Both the position numbers and the translations under genes were made by a program. Below, piece by piece: positions 25,425 through 37,741 of a DNA stretch of 64,000 nt (position 1 is its first letter; every line of letters starts with the position of its first letter). The stretch comes from Brachionus plicatilis. Lineage: Eukaryota; Rotifera; Eurotatoria; Ploima; Brachionidae. The stretch spans positions 437,048 to 501,047 of the forward strand of contig QEOQ01000041.1 of assembly GCA_010279815.1 (NCBI GenBank). Direction: 5' to 3'. The notes below the pieces were generated by a model that was given only the letters and a program-made list of their open reading frames with translations, made no database searches and was not told where the DNA came from.

Positions 25425-25740
25425 GTTCAAGCCAAAGCTCCTTCGTGAATAAAAAGTAGAAAAGTAGCGAAAAAATAATTAAATAGTCAGAATTAGATGA
25501 AAAATAAAATAAAGTAAAATAAACTTATTAAAAAAACTACTTATGAAAAAATATAAGACTGAAAAGAATGGATTATTTTCATTGTCTAGAATGCTTATAT
25601 TTGAAGTATTATGTTTTAAATATTTCAGCAAGCTTGTCAATTTTTAAGTAACAACTGCACAATGGAGAAGGATTAAATATAAAACATGCCAAATCCACTC
25701 AGTTACTCGGACACAAGTCTGAGTGTCTATGATATTAAAT
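25425..25740 (-). repeat. LINE family C 3'-UTR relic
   Basis: AAGCTCCTTCGTGAATAAAA near 25437 and AACTGCACAATGGAGAAGGA near 25650 match, with many changes, the 3' UTR of LINE C at 7480-7980. No coding part left. Confidence 0.4.
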
Positions 25741-26890
25741 TATTTAGAGCTTTTGAAACAAATCTTTACATTAGTCTGTACATAAATACTTCGAAAAACC
25801 ATTCTTTCATCAAAATAAATCTCTTAAAAATTTTGTGATTATTGAAAAAATAGTTAAATTAAATTTATGTGGGCAGATATTCATCTTCTATTTAGAGAGC
25901 CAATAGTTAATCTTATTGAATTTTTCTGAGATTATAAAAAAATTGTGAATGCATTTTATTAATTTAAGAAAAAACAATTTCGAGAAAAAATGTATTCCTT
26001 CTAATTTTTTTTTATAAATTTCAATCCCATCACAATTAAAAATGTCGTCTAAAACTAATTTTCTTTTTATGTTTTCTAACAAACAAACATTTTAATTTAT
26101 TTTTGCTCAATTTTGCGATTATTTATTAAATTAAAAAAACATTTACAAATTTTAACAATCATTTTGATCAGATCATTGAGCTTTTAATTAATATAAAAAT
26201 TAAGAAAAAAATTTTCTAACAATTAAATTTTTTCGTCATTTATTAAACTCTCTTTTTTAAAAAAAGACAGAAAAATCATGAAATAATGAAAAAAAAGGCA
26301 AAATCAATCTATCATTACAGCTTCATTTTAAGCTTGAAAATCCCTGAATATTTAAAATTATTCAATAAGGAATTTAAATATTAGAAAAGTGTTAAATTAA
26401 TAACACCGGACCTTTGAGTGTTAAATTATGCCAAAAATAATTATCATGAATCATTTTGTTTTAAATTTTATCAATATTTTACATCGCCTGAGAGTCGTTC
26501 ATTGAATAAATTTAATACATTATTCTAATGGATTAATGAAAATTATTAAGGAGAAGAATTTTTTAAAATCTTTAATTTGCAGAAAATGTAAATTATAGAA
26601 GTCATTTTTACTTTAAATAATTTGACGCAAGAAAATATTTCTAATTCTTCCCTGATAGTGGAAAATGATTATCATTTAAAAAATTTTATTCGATTTTCTT
26701 TGAAAAGAAAATTTCTTTTTAAATTTCTGAAAATTGAAATTAAAGATTCATACTTTTTAAAAATATTAATTAAATTTTTACTTATATTTCTTAATTTCAG
26801 ATACTAAATTCGATTATTTGATACGAATTAATAGTCGTTTAAATTCGTTTTACTAAGTTTAACCAATTGATCACTTAAAGCTTATTATGT
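25741..26890. other. Intergenic
   Basis: Nothing supported; short open frames only. Confidence 0.45.
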
Positions 26891-26892
26891 TT

Positions 26893-26935
26893 GAATTTGC
26901 ATTTTCTTAGACTAAGGCTTAGAAAATGCAAATTC
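26893..26935. repeat. Hairpin, 15-bp arms
   Basis: GAATTTGCATTTTCT and its exact reverse complement around a 13-nt loop. Confidence 0.75.
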
Positions 26936-26947
26936 TATGAATGAAGA

Positions 26948-26985
26948 AGACCTTAAGCTCTTGTGACCACAAGAGCTTAAGGTCT
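26948..26985. repeat. Hairpin, 18-bp arms, 2-nt loop
   Basis: AGACCTTAAGCTCTTGTG, AC, then the exact reverse complement; only 12 bp from the previous hairpin and unrelated in sequence. Confidence 0.85.
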
Positions 26986-27460
26986 GCCTCTTTTACTTTT
27001 TTTAAGTTAAACTCTAACCTCTTCTCTTTCTAATTATTTTCCACGTTTCAAATTAATTAAAATTTTAAATAATTTATTTCAAAATCGCAATTGAAAATTT
27101 TTGCAAGAAAAATTAAAAAATTTTTAATATAAGATTTTTAAAATCAAATTTTTTTTTGGTATAAGCTGTAAAAAACAAACTATTGGAAGCGTTTTATCAA
27201 ATGAAAGAGATTCACTTTTCATAAATGTGTTTCTTGTTGCCTTAATTTTTTTAAAATGATGCGTTTCCTCACAAAACTAATAAATAAAATAAACATAATT
27301 TTAGGTATTTAAAAATTTTTAATTAAAAAACACGAAGAAATAATATTGATTTGAAATTTAATATTTTTTTAGCATGCTTGAAACCCAATTTTAAAAAATC
27401 AGTGCACTTTTCCAAGTTCAATGTTTTTTTTGTAATTTTTAATTGAAACAAATATAAAAT
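26986..27460. other. Intergenic, 3' flank of ankyrin gene
   Basis: AATAAA on the minus strand lies within a few nt of the ankyrin gene's stop. Nothing else seen. Confidence 0.45.
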
Positions 27461-28585
27461 TTATTTGAAGGTATTTTTTAAAAAGATAGCGTACTCTGTG
27501 TCAGCATAATCAATGGGAGCTTTTCCCAATTTATTTTTTCTTTTAAAAATATCACATTTTAGACTAACAAAATGTTGGACAACATCGTTTACTTTACTCT
27601 TTACCGCATAGTCTAGGGCACACATTCCAATGTTATTGGGTAAATGACCCTCGCTTGATGACGTTGCCAGCAGTTCAAAAATAATCCAATTTTCTTGTGC
27701 GTCTTTTGACTCAAGATTATTCAACAGATCAGCACGAATCTTGATAACCTGCTCTATTGGAAGAACTCCACCAACTGCCATTTCTTTTTTAACATCTTTC
27801 TCCAAAAGAAGCATCACTGTTTCAATATCATTGAGCTTAATGGCTGAATGCAATGGCGAAGTATCATTTATTGGCATGTTCAGTCCATTCACATCTATTT
27901 CGTCTTCTGCAAGTAGGAAATTTACCAATTGACGGTCTTCTTTTTCAATGGCGTAAATCAAAGGTGTTGTTTTAGCCTCACTTAGAAGCGATCTTTTGGC
28001 AAAATTTGAATCAGGGTTAAAATTTAAATTCAAAAGTTCTTTCCTTTCATCTGGTCTCAAATTTTCGATGTTAAGAATATACTCGATTAATAAAATATTT
28101 GAAATTTTGATCGCTTCAATGAATAGGGTTTTACTTAGTTGAAAAGTTAATTTACAACATTCTATCAAATAGATTAAAGTTTTTCCACAATCCGGATGCG
28201 AGGACTCAAGGACAACTGAAAAGGAACACATTCCTGATTTGTTTACTGGTGTTTTGGTCAAAAAGTCTTCGATTGGAAATGCTGGTGAAAAATTTTTTCG
28301 ATTTTCAATGAAATACTTCAAAAACTTGTGACGGCTTAGTTCTAATGAATATGAGAAAGCCGAGTGTCCGAGTTCGTTCATTTTCAATGGATTCGCATTG
28401 AAGGTTTCAACTAAATACTTGCAGCATTCAAAATTTTGGCTTAGAACAGCCACATCCAGGACAAGTTCGCCATAAGAATTTGTTTTGTACAAAAAATCAT
28501 TATTTTTTGATAGTATCTTTAGTTTTTCGCAACAGAAACGAAGATTTTTCAGGTCTCCCGATTTGCATAAACAATGAATATCCAT
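27461..28585 (-). CDS. Ankyrin-repeat protein, single exon
   Basis: 374 aa from the first ATG at 28585 (MDIHCLCKSGDLKNL). The frame is open for six more codons upstream but without ATG, and CAG lies just before, so a short upstream exon is possible. At least five ankyrin units can be read, the clearest being TTPLIYAIEKEDRQLVNFLL and TSPLHSAIKLNDIETVMLLL, each with the TPLHxA-type start and LL helix end. Others (GELVLDVAVLSQNFECCKYL, MCALDYAVKSKVNDVVQHFV) are divergent. No signal peptide, membrane segment or other domain is visible. Ankyrin proteins bind other proteins; the partner cannot be told from sequence. The lack of introns is unlike most multi-domain genes here. I cannot name an orthologue. 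Confidence 0.75.
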   Translation of the reverse strand: MDIHCLCKSGDLKNLRFCCEKLKILSKNNDFLYKTNSYGELVLDVAVLSQNFECCKYLVETFNANPLKMNELGHSAFSYSLELSRHKFLKYFIENRKNFSPAFPIEDFLTKTPVNKSGMCSFSVVLESSHPDCGKTLIYLIECCKLTFQLSKTLFIEAIKISNILLIEYILNIENLRPDERKELLNLNFNPDSNFAKRSLLSEAKTTPLIYAIEKEDRQLVNFLLAEDEIDVNGLNMPINDTSPLHSAIKLNDIETVMLLLEKDVKKEMAVGGVLPIEQVIKIRADLLNNLESKDAQENWIIFELLATSSSEGHLPNNIGMCALDYAVKSKVNDVVQHFVSLKCDIFKRKNKLGKAPIDYADTEYAIFLKNTFK

Positions 28586-30360
28586 TTCCGCTGATACAAC
28601 CAACTCTCTTTTTAATTTTAGATGAGATTACTCAGGAAAATATATAGGATTAAAGTTAGTTTTGTTAATTATACTTTTAGAGTTTCATTTTTTCAATAAA
28701 TCTAAATGAATCACTAGAAAAAAAACATGAAGCCAAACACTTGATTTTACAAAAAGAATTAAGTAACCTTTAATGATTAAAAATATTTTTCCAAAATTTT
28801 TAATTAAATTAGCGAAGACTTTCTCAGTCAAAAATTGAATTTAAAATATACTTTGAAAATTAAGATTATATTTTTGCTAAGAAATTAATTTCTTGCATCA
28901 GTTTATTATTTTTTTCCAGTATTTCTGAAAAAGTCACCAACGTTACTCAATTAAAATTTAAATTACTAAGCTTTTCATATTATTAATGATAGAATTAGTA
29001 ATTAAAATAGAATTTCTTGTTTTTAAAAAAATTTTAGATCCGCCATACATTAGACCCAAATAAACAAACAAAAAAGATATGCTCTGAAGACCTTGAAGAA
29101 AATGAAAATTAATTTTAAATCATGAAAACACATAAGAGCTTTTTTTAGGTCTATATTTATTCTTTATTGTATTTTGTTTATTTCAAATTCTATTCTGGCT
29201 AAAAATTTCAACATTGGTCTGATAGATTTGTTTAGAATGTTATAGAGTAGGAAAGCGGAATTTTTGAAGCAAATGTATAACCCAATACATTTTTCATCAC
29301 CCAGAAAGTGTTTGCTGAAATAAATAAAAATATTAAATGAAAATTCTCATAAATAAGTATTTTTTGGATTTATATGCCAAATTTTCAACTGATCATTACA
29401 CATTTTCAATTTATTAGTAAAAATAATAATTAAAGGATAATTAAAACATCGCATATAATAATTTATTACAAATACAAAATTTTTTAAATTTAGTCATTAA
29501 ATAATCAAAGAATTTAACTTAACAAACATGCATGAATGTTAGTCAATATAATTGTTAAGACACTTTTTTCTAATAAGAAGAAAGTATTTAAAAAAAAAAC
29601 AAAAAAACGTTAATTTAGTTTAGACTAATTTGTACCAACTTGAATTTAAAAACATTTTTGTTTCAATTGTTTAGTTTTATTTTATAAATTAAATTTTTTA
29701 CACCACTTTCTAAGCTCTATCTAAGCAATCCTATGCAATTTTTGATATTTATTATTTTTTCCAAAATAAAATTATTAGACTTATAATTTCAATACAGTTT
29801 CTCTTATTTGACGAGAATAATAAATAAATAAATAAATTTAATTTATTTTAATAAAAAAGAATTCTTTCAAATTTTAAACGAAATTTTATGTACATTTTCA
29901 TAAAATAACAAAATTTTGCAAAGTAATTTTACGTAAATTTACCAAAAATCGTTGTGTTGAAACAATTCTGTTTGAAATGATAAATCATATTCTGTTACTT
30001 CAGAACAGTTTAAAACTTAATCAACTCCAACTTCAAGGGCATTTAGAACAGCAAAGTCAATTGCAAATTTAAAAAAATTTTAACAAAAAATGGCATTTAT
30101 AATTATACCTTTAACAAATATTATTAGGTATATTTGAAAAAAACCCTATAATTTTTTTTAAGTATGATTATTGTTTTCATCAATTTGAGATTTAAAAAAT
30201 TATTGATAAAAGATAAATTTTTAAATAAACCAAAAAAGGCTATCCATGGCCAGTCACTGTTACTCAAACATTCAAATAAAATAAATGCAAAAAAAATTCT
30301 AATTGGAAGACAAAAATCATAGAGGCAAAAAAAAAAAAAGAAAACTCAAAATATTGTGAT
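28586..30360. other. Intergenic
   Basis: A+T-rich; presumably contains the ankyrin gene promoter. No supported feature. Confidence 0.45.
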
Positions 30361-30364
30361 TTTA

Positions 30365-30490
30365 TTTGAACATTATTTTTGGGTTGTGAAGTTCTTTTCA
30401 ATTCGATCATTCCAATTCAGAAAAACTTGAATAACTTTTTTAATAAAAGAGATAATTTAGTTCTATAAAATGCTTAATTATAATCAAATT
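30365..30490 (+). repeat. Family E repeat, partial copy
   Basis: GGGTTGTGAAGTTCTTTTCA, then CTTGAATAACTTTTTTAATA, to AAAATGCTTAATTA. The same order is found in direct orientation at 31450-31545. Confidence 0.5.
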
Positions 30491-30742
30491 TGCTTAATTC
30501 AGTAAATTAAAATCTGGCGAATTTATTGTTTTTAACATTTGTTGCGATTTTAGGTAAAATTACCGGAATTCTCATATACTCTAATAAACTGAAGATATTT
30601 TTATCTGAGATCAAGTTAAATCTGACGCTGCTTTTTAATGATTTTTGACTAAAGAAATCGACTGTTTTAGTGTTCATGATTAAATTTTGGCAAACTGAAC
30701 CGATACGTAACAAATTTGGGGTCCACTTTGTTCAATACAGAC

Positions 30743-30773
30743 TATTTTCCTCTTCATCATGAAGAGGAAAATA
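30743..30773. repeat. Hairpin, 15-bp arms, 1-nt loop
   Basis: TATTTTCCTCTTCAT, C, then its exact reverse complement; abuts the left arm of the next inverted repeat. Confidence 0.85.
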
Positions 30774-31300
30774 ATAAAATTTACAAAAAATTTAATAAAA
30801 TAACAATAATTATAATAAATAATCACTTTAACACTCTTATTGCATTTCAAGAGATTTTTTCCGATAGCTTTGAAGATTACGTCACGTGAAATTGAAGAGG
30901 TCTATAGACATGTTTCAAATCTGCGAATGGCATTGGACAGTTTTACTTCCAATAATTAGATAATGGTTCATGATGGTTCACATGCTGCACGAAATGTAAT
31001 ACTAGCTGTTTTTCAATAATATCTTTTTCCACTAAATAGAAAATTTCAGACGTCATAGTACTAAATTCGATAAAATTAAAAGAAAAAATTCAACAAGGAT
31101 TAACATATTAAAGATTTAATAATGACTGATGTATTAACTGATGTTTTGCTATTTATTTATTTATTTGAATTTAATTAACGTCCTTCAGAAGAAGTAAAAA
31201 TTAAAATTAGAAGAAGAAGAATTTAAGAGTGTTAAAGTGATTATTTATTATAATTATTGTTATTTTATTAAATTTTTGGTAAATTTTATTATTTTTTTGG
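30768..31300. mobile_element. Inverted-repeat element with about 65-bp arms
   Basis: Left arm 30768-30838 (AAATTTACAAAAAATTTAAT ... ATAAATAATCACTTTAACAC) matches 31225-31292 in reverse complement almost base for base. The interior holds a LINE C 3' terminus relic (minus strand, 31150-31200: CTGAAGGACG and an AAAT tail). Confidence 0.6.
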
Positions 31301-31446
31301 TTATAATTTACTATGGTAATATTTAATCCCAGCAACATTTTGATACTATTATTCTATTATTTAATTATATCATATAAAAATATTATGATCCTAATAAAAC
31401 ACAAAGCATGAAAATATAGACTAAAAAAATCTGAAAAAAATCCGCT

Positions 31447-31775
31447 TTTTGGTTTGGGGTTTTGAAGTTCTTTTCAATTCAGAAAAGTTTGAATAACTTT
31501 TTAACTAAAAGGAATAATTCAGTTATGTAAAATGCTTAATTAATGAAATAAAATAGGTCTGCAACAAACTCTGCAATATATTTGATTTTGCACGTCATTA
31601 AAAAGTATACTAATCAATTAGCAATTACTTTGCAGAATTTTTGTAAACATTTTCGAATTAAGCAAAATTGTTTAAACATAAACAATTTTACTTTAGTAAA
31701 AAAGTTATTCAGTTTTTTTTTAAAGCGATCGAATTGACACGAATTTCAAAACTCCTTTGGTTCTTGTTCCAATGA
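31447..31775. mobile_element. Family E inverted-repeat element
   Basis: Arms of about 75 bp, 31447-31515 and 31690-31770, share GTTTTGAA, CAATTC and GAATAACTTTTTNACTAAA in inverted orientation. A partial copy lies at 30365-30490. Confidence 0.45.
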
Positions 31776-33701
31776 TCAAATATATTTCATATCCATTTTT
31801 ATTTAGAAATCTCAATCCAATATTTTTAACATTGAAATTTTTTATTAAAAAATTATAACTAATTAAAGACAACATATCTAAATTAAAAAATAAAAATTAG
31901 AAATTATCAGAGAAATATTGAATCAAAAAAAAGAGCAAAATTAATTAAGCACTTTAGAATTCTAAAAAATGAAATGAAATAAAAATATTTCACTTTATAA
32001 ATAAAATTTATTTTCAAAACAATTTTAAAATTTAAATTAAAATAATGGATATATATGCACTTCGCATAGAGGATTCCCTAATTTGGGGTTTGGCATAATT
32101 TTTTAATAGTCAAAGTAAATAATTTAAATTTGTTCTGAAAATAGAGGAATGAAAAGGTAGCAATTAATACATTAAAAAAAAATTTTAAATTTTGTTTTCG
32201 TTCTAAAAATTTACATCAATTAAAAAAAATCAAAGATAAAAGATTTTCATAAAAGATTGGCGCGATTTTTTATTTAATTTTTGAAACAACATATTCAGTG
32301 GTTACAATAAAAAGCTAAAATAAGTTAACAGAAAAATAAATAAAAATAAAAAAATGTTCAAACAAAAAAAGATTAAAAATCATTAGAAATCTTTAAAAAC
32401 CTGTTTAAACATTTTGAGACATGTTTTAACTTATTTCAGCTTTGTACTGTAATAGATAGAATGCAATGGTCATTGTTTAAGTAATTTTACTTAATATTAC
32501 GTTTAATTTAGTAAGATTACATTATTTTACATTAAATGTTATATGTAAAAAATGCAATTTTACCAAATCTGACGTAAACTTACGTATTTTTACGTTATTT
32601 TTTCGAAAATTCATGAAAATGCTTACATTGAAGAAAAAGTGCGTTTTTGAGCTTTTTTTGGCTTTTTTTTTTGATTCGAAAAATTTAAAAGAAAGTAGAA
32701 AACAACAAGAGTTCTACATTTTTTTTTAATTTAAGAAAATGTAATTTTAAGAAATTTTTTGTAAAAAATTTTAATTTAAATAATTTTTATAAATGAAATA
32801 CTCAAAATAATTTTCTTGAAAGTACTTCACATATTAAAACTGAAAAATGAGGCTTAATTTTAATTTTTTAATTTTTAAAGCTAAAAATTGATTCAAGTTT
32901 TTTAAAAACAATATGGATTCTAGATGATTAACAACCCTGAATTTTTGTCATATTTGAACTAAAATGCTACTATAAATAGATAAAAAAATCAAACTAATTT
33001 AAACAGCAAATTAAGAAATATCGTTTAGATTTGTTCTCCTCCACGATTAACAAATGAATCATATTAACAAATGGTGACCAAATTTCAACGATTAAAGACT
33101 AAAACTGAAAAAATTTGAGGCTTCAAACCCTCTAGACATTTTACTCCAATAACAAATTTTCGTTAATTACTTATTTTCTAGATAATTTATTTGTTTTTTA
33201 TGTTTTGTTATGCTTTAAGAGGGTTTTAATTTTTCTTATTTAAATTTTTTGGGCATTATTGACATTCAGTTTAACTAATAAAAATTAAGATTTATAAGAA
33301 GATGACAAATTTTCTTTTAACCAAACAATTAAAAAATCAAACCCGAAAATTATTCCTCTTTTTATATTGAATTCATTTGATAAGTTGGCTAAAATTTTTC
33401 ATTCTTTACAAATTTTAATTGATTTAAATGAAATGTTTTTAAAATTGAAAAATCAATTAAGTTTTTCGTTTAATAAATGGGATTGAAAATATTTTTAGCA
33501 GTATCTGATTTTTGAAATTTTAGAGTATTGATTTTAATATTTAATTTAGAAATTCTAGTTTAAGAAAAAATAAAAAAAAATATTCAATTCATTCATTCAT
33601 TATTAACTAAAATCATTTATATTAAAGAAAATTTCAAATTTATTTTGCAATTATTTTAAAGATATATTAGAGCAATAATTTAAATAATTAACAAAAATTA
33701 A
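31776..33701. other. Intergenic upstream of kanadaptin
   Basis: No gene seen. A cluster of TTACGT/ACGTAA motifs lies at about 32480-32610, resembling the repeat at 43067-43363 without a clear inverted structure. Confidence 0.45.
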
Positions 33702-35597
33702 ATGATGAACGAATCTACAAAAGATGAAATAGAAGAAAAAAATGACACTGAAGTAAAAAAAAATGACACAGTATTTTGTATACCTCAAGTTCCAGTAGAG
33801 CTCCCAGTCAAATCTTCAAATCAAAAAGTTCAATCTCAAGTACCAACTCTTCAATATACCAAACCAGAATGGTCTGGCATACCACCTCCTTGCCAGGCAG
33901 AAAACGCTCTAAACGAAGAAGGCTATTGTGATCACTATTTCTTGGAAGTAATCAAAAATGGAACTGTTATTGAAAAAATATCATTGTCCAAAGAGTTTAT
34001 TTCTTTCGGCCGCTTGGATCTGTGCGATGTTTTATGTGAACATCCTACTCTGTCTCGATACCATGCAATTCTTCAGTATTCTAATGGAGATAATCCTCAG
34101 TATCCTCACGGATTCTATTTATATGATTTGAATAGTACCCATGGAACTTATGTTAATAAAACTAAAGTTATGGCTAATCAATTCACACCAGTCAAACTAG
34201 AGAGTATCATCAAATTTGGCCAAAGTACCCGATTGTACATACTACATGGTCCTAAACCCAAATTTAGCTCTGACGATCTAAATATTAATTTAACTCATGA
34301 GCAGATGAAAAAAATAAAGGAAAAGTATGACAGAATATCTCTAAAGCTCAAAATCAGAAAAGAAGTCGAGGAAGAAGAAAAAGAGGAGACAAGAAAAAAA
34401 GAAGATTCGTTTGACTGGGGAATGAAAGAAGGTGGCCAAGAGAGTGACGAGGAATCAAATGCCCAGAATCCATTCGCGATTGATCAAGTCGAAGAGTCAT
34501 TTTTTGCATCTGATCCAAAAAAAGCTTTAAAGAATTTTTTTGATCGAGAGGGAGAAGAACTCGAGTATGAAGTGGAAGATGATGGCCCCGGTAAATATAA
34601 ATGCCGCATTCGATTGCCAATACACAACAATTACGGCGAGGCCATTTATGCTGAATGTGGACATGATGGTCGAAAAAAAGACTGCTTGACAATGTGTGCC
34701 CTGGAAGCTTGCAGAATTCTTAACTCACAAGGAGTTCTCAGACAATCAAGAGAGGAAATTGAGAAACGAAAGCGCCAAAAAGACTGGGAAACAAACGACT
34801 TTTACGACAGCGATGAGGACACCTATTTAGATCGGACTGGAGACATTGAGCGAAAAAGACTGAAAAGAATGGCTCAGGCTGGCAAAGCAGAAGATGCGCC
34901 CAATACAGAGACTAAAAATCAAGTGCACACTTTTGATTCTTTAAAAGAAAATATTAATTCTTTGCTCACTGAACAATCTGACTTGGAAGCTAAACTAGAC
35001 AAGTGTAAAAATGTAGTTAAGGCCATTTCTGATGATGATGTTGATTCTTATATTCAGTCATTGAAACAGGGCTCTCAGCTGGACACTGTTACCAGGGCTA
35101 GGCACCGAAAAAGAGTTGTTGAAATCAAAAATGAGATAATAAAAAAAGAAAAGTTATTAAACGTTGCCAAACCGATTGGTTTTGATTATACCGAATGGAA
35201 AAATGAAATTGTGGACAAAATAAAAAAATCAAGCGAACTCAGAGAAGAAAAAATTGTGCGAGAAAAAGTTATCAATGTGGTTGTTAAAGAGAATAGTAGA
35301 AAAGAAGACGAAGTTAAGAGTTTTGAAGAGAGAAAAAAAAATGAGGTGACTATTCAAGATGAAGCTGAAATTAAACCGGAAAAAAAGAAAATCGAAAATG
35401 TAGCAAATGAAGAAAATTTTGAGGAGGAAAAGCACGAAAGTGTAGTCAAACCGAAAAAACACAAAATTGAGAAGCCTAAAGAAGATAATTTTGTATCACC
35501 ATATGAGACATTTCATAAAGATTATGAGATGTGGATGCCTCCGGAAAATCAAACTGGCGATGGAAAAACAAAATTAAATGAAAAATTTGGCTATTAG
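33702..35597 (+). CDS. SLC4A1AP: Kanadaptin (SLC4A1AP), FHA and dsRBD-like protein
   Basis: One uninterrupted ORF of 631 aa from ATG. Residues about 78-185 are an FHA domain with FGRLDLCDVLCEHPTLSRYH and DLNSTHGTYVNKT, so the phosphothreonine-binding R, S-R-H and N residues are present. Residues about 270-350 (DPKKALKNFFDREGEELEYE, then RIRLPIHNNYG, ALEACRILNSQGVL) match the double-stranded-RNA-binding-like domain. Then come the family block NDFYDSDEDTYLDRTG, a coiled-coil, a Lys/Glu-rich tail and the conserved end MWMPPENQTGDGKTKLNEKF. Length is shorter than human (about 740-800). Kanadaptin is mainly nuclear and found with splicing-related factors in other animals; the exact role is not settled. 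Absence of introns in such a long gene stands out. AATAAA lies about 35 nt after the stop. Confidence 0.93.
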   Translation: MMNESTKDEIEEKNDTEVKKNDTVFCIPQVPVELPVKSSNQKVQSQVPTLQYTKPEWSGIPPPCQAENALNEEGYCDHYFLEVIKNGTVIEKISLSKEFISFGRLDLCDVLCEHPTLSRYHAILQYSNGDNPQYPHGFYLYDLNSTHGTYVNKTKVMANQFTPVKLESIIKFGQSTRLYILHGPKPKFSSDDLNINLTHEQMKKIKEKYDRISLKLKIRKEVEEEEKEETRKKEDSFDWGMKEGGQESDEESNAQNPFAIDQVEESFFASDPKKALKNFFDREGEELEYEVEDDGPGKYKCRIRLPIHNNYGEAIYAECGHDGRKKDCLTMCALEACRILNSQGVLRQSREEIEKRKRQKDWETNDFYDSDEDTYLDRTGDIERKRLKRMAQAGKAEDAPNTETKNQVHTFDSLKENINSLLTEQSDLEAKLDKCKNVVKAISDDDVDSYIQSLKQGSQLDTVTRARHRKRVVEIKNEIIKKEKLLNVAKPIGFDYTEWKNEIVDKIKKSSELREEKIVREKVINVVVKENSRKEDEVKSFEERKKNEVTIQDEAEIKPEKKKIENVANEENFEEEKHESVVKPKKHKIEKPKEDNFVSPYETFHKDYEMWMPPENQTGDGKTKLNEKFGY

Positions 35598-36097
35598 AGT
35601 TAAATTTGTCAAAAAAATGATGGAATTATGTAAATAAATTTAGAAGTTAAAATTATTTTTTTTATAATCTATTATCCTGCATTTAAAAAAATTAAGGTGT
35701 TGATATCCAGTCAGCTAATTTTGAATAAATGATCCTTCCCAGTCAAGCTAAAAACGATGTTTCATCTATGAATCATCTCATTTTTTATAGATGAAAAATA
35801 TTTTTGGATTAAAACTAGCAGATTAAAATCACTATTTGATCATGAAAAATTCTAACAGCAATCAACTCTTATAAGTCCAAAATTAAAAAAACTATGTCAT
35901 GATCCAAACAAAATAATTAAAATAAAGAAAAAAATTTACGTTTTTTATTTTCAAGTTTTAAAATCAAAAAATTAATTTTTAATCTTTTTAGATAAAGATT
36001 TTTATTTTATTCAGAACCTAAAATATTCTATTTAGTACCTGGATTACATATTTAATGAAAAAAATTTTTTTTTTTTTTTTTTTCACAGAAAGATAGC
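35598..36097. other. Intergenic with repeat traces
   Basis: 35735-35800 has CCCAGTCAA and GTTTCATCTATGAATCATC, a relic like 3705-3832. A pure T run precedes 36083. No gene. Confidence 0.45.
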
Positions 36098-36172
36098 TAC
36101 CATAGCGAAACTACATCTAGTCTCGCTCCACAGGTCTCCTGCTGTAGCTTATTATTATTATTATTATTATTA
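36098..36172 (+). mobile_element. LINE family B 3' end with (TTA)n tail
   Basis: AGCTACCATAGCGAAACTAC ... CTGCTGTAGCTTATTATTATT is the LINE B 3' terminus in plus orientation, ending in TTA repeats; strongly 5'-truncated. Confidence 0.6.
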
Positions 36173-36236
36173 TATTATTATATTTTATGAAGTACCAACT
36201 AAAATTTAATTCAAAACCAAAAAAATAGTAGCTAGT

Positions 36237-36380
36237 ATGTTTTACATGCACTAATATAATAATAATACCTAATACTAATTTTTTGAACCTAATTAGGTAC
36301 AAATAATAATAATAATAAATATAAGCTACAGCAAGACTAGCTTGTGGAGGTGGCCTACTAGGAGGTCACCTATGGTAGCT
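36237..36380. repeat. Left copy of 144-bp duplication flanking LINE A
   Basis: ATGTTTTACATGCACTAATA to GGTCACCTATGGTAGCT is repeated at 37742-37888 with one substitution cluster and one extra TAA unit. It includes a LINE B 3' end (36321-36380). Confidence 0.85.
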
Positions 36381-37741
36381 AGAGACAAATAACCTTCTTC
36401 CACCGTGTCAATCTGTTTTCCGTAAAAGTAAGTCAACTCATGATCATATTTTTCGCCTGACCCAAAGTGTGATAGATGGCTTCAACAAACTTCAATACAC
36501 GGCAGCAGTCTTCTTCGATTTGGAAAAGGCTTTTGACAAGGCATCTCACTGCGGAATAATCCGTAAACTAAAAAATCTTGGTCTTGAGAACTCTCTAATT
36601 AAATGGATCGAACAATTTCTTCATAATCGTAAATTCATAGTTGAGTTCAACAGAGTCTTTTCAGATGAATACGATATCACAAACGGAGTCCCACAAGGCA
36701 GTTGTCAATCACCAACACTTTTTCTTATTTTTTTCAGTGATATCGCCAAATATATCCCAGAAAATATACAAGTAGCTTTGTTCGCGGACGACCTTTGCAT
36801 CTGGTTTAGTGCAAACTCACTCAAAGAAATTCAGAGAGCAATTCAATCGGCTATAGATAAAATCAATAAATTCTGTAAGAATTGGGGTTTCAAAATAAAT
36901 AAGGAAAAAACTTGCTACACGGTTTTTACAACCGCTGGCCGAAGAGAAAGTTACGAAAGACTCTAAAAATTGCCTTTAACGATCGATGACCAACTAATCC
37001 CTCTTAACCCGCATCCAACCTTTCTAGGGGTGATTCTCGACCCAAAACTTTGTTTCAACATGTTATTGGAATCTCTTACTCAGAGAATTCTACCTAAATG
37101 TAACTTAATCCGACGTCTAAAAACACTCAAGCTTAGCAACTCAATCAACCTATGCAAAATTATCTATAAGAGCTTTATTCGATCACTAACCGACTATTAT
37201 TTTATTCCTCTATCGTGCTCAACTCAGAAGATATCGAACCCACTGCAAAAAAGTCAAAATAAAATATTGAGATCGATAAAATTTTTTCCGCTAAAAACAA
37301 AGATTACGTATATGCACAAGACACTCAGTATCGATCTTCTAGAGAACCGAACCATCTTTTTAATGCAAAAATTTATAATTCAAAAAAATGACTATCAACA
37401 AATAAAACAAGATTTGACCAATTTTCGATCAACACAAATTCCAAATATGAAGCGATTTACAAGTCTCTACGACCTCTTTCCTAATTGACCTAATTTAGAT
37501 AAAATTTTTACTTTTTTAATTTCCTTCATTTTATTTTGAACTTCTGTTTTTATCTATATAATTTTATGTATTTATCTGTTTTTGACTCGAAAAACTGTAG
37601 ATAATTGTATTTTTTAAAAAACAAAATTAATAATCTTATCAATTCTTCAATTTTGCGAGGCTTAGAAGAAGGACAAAGATCCATTCTGAGTAGCCTTGGG
37701 AAGGAAAACTTCCTTAAATTATACTATAAATAAATAAATAA
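36381..37741 (+). mobile_element. LINE family A, 5'-truncated, nearly intact RT
   Basis: The RT ORF is 36469-36966 and continues after one stop at 36964 to 37488. Motifs: AAVFFDLEKAFDKASHCGII, ITNGVPQGSCQSPTLFLIFF, catalytic LFADDLCIWF, INKEKTCYTVF and FLGVILDPKL. This is Jockey-like non-LTR pol lacking the endonuclease end. The element finishes at 37741 in a TAAATAAATAAATAA tail. Only one nonsense change in the retained RT suggests a fairly young insertion. Its flanks are the 144-bp duplication. Confidence 0.8.

Noticed and set aside
30507..30713. 68-codon minus-strand frame
   Set aside because: It begins with TTG, has no splice partner or recognisable motif, and abuts repeat sequence.
34354..34692. 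Minus-strand 112-codon frame
   Set aside because: Shadow of the kanadaptin FHA/dsRBD coding sequence.
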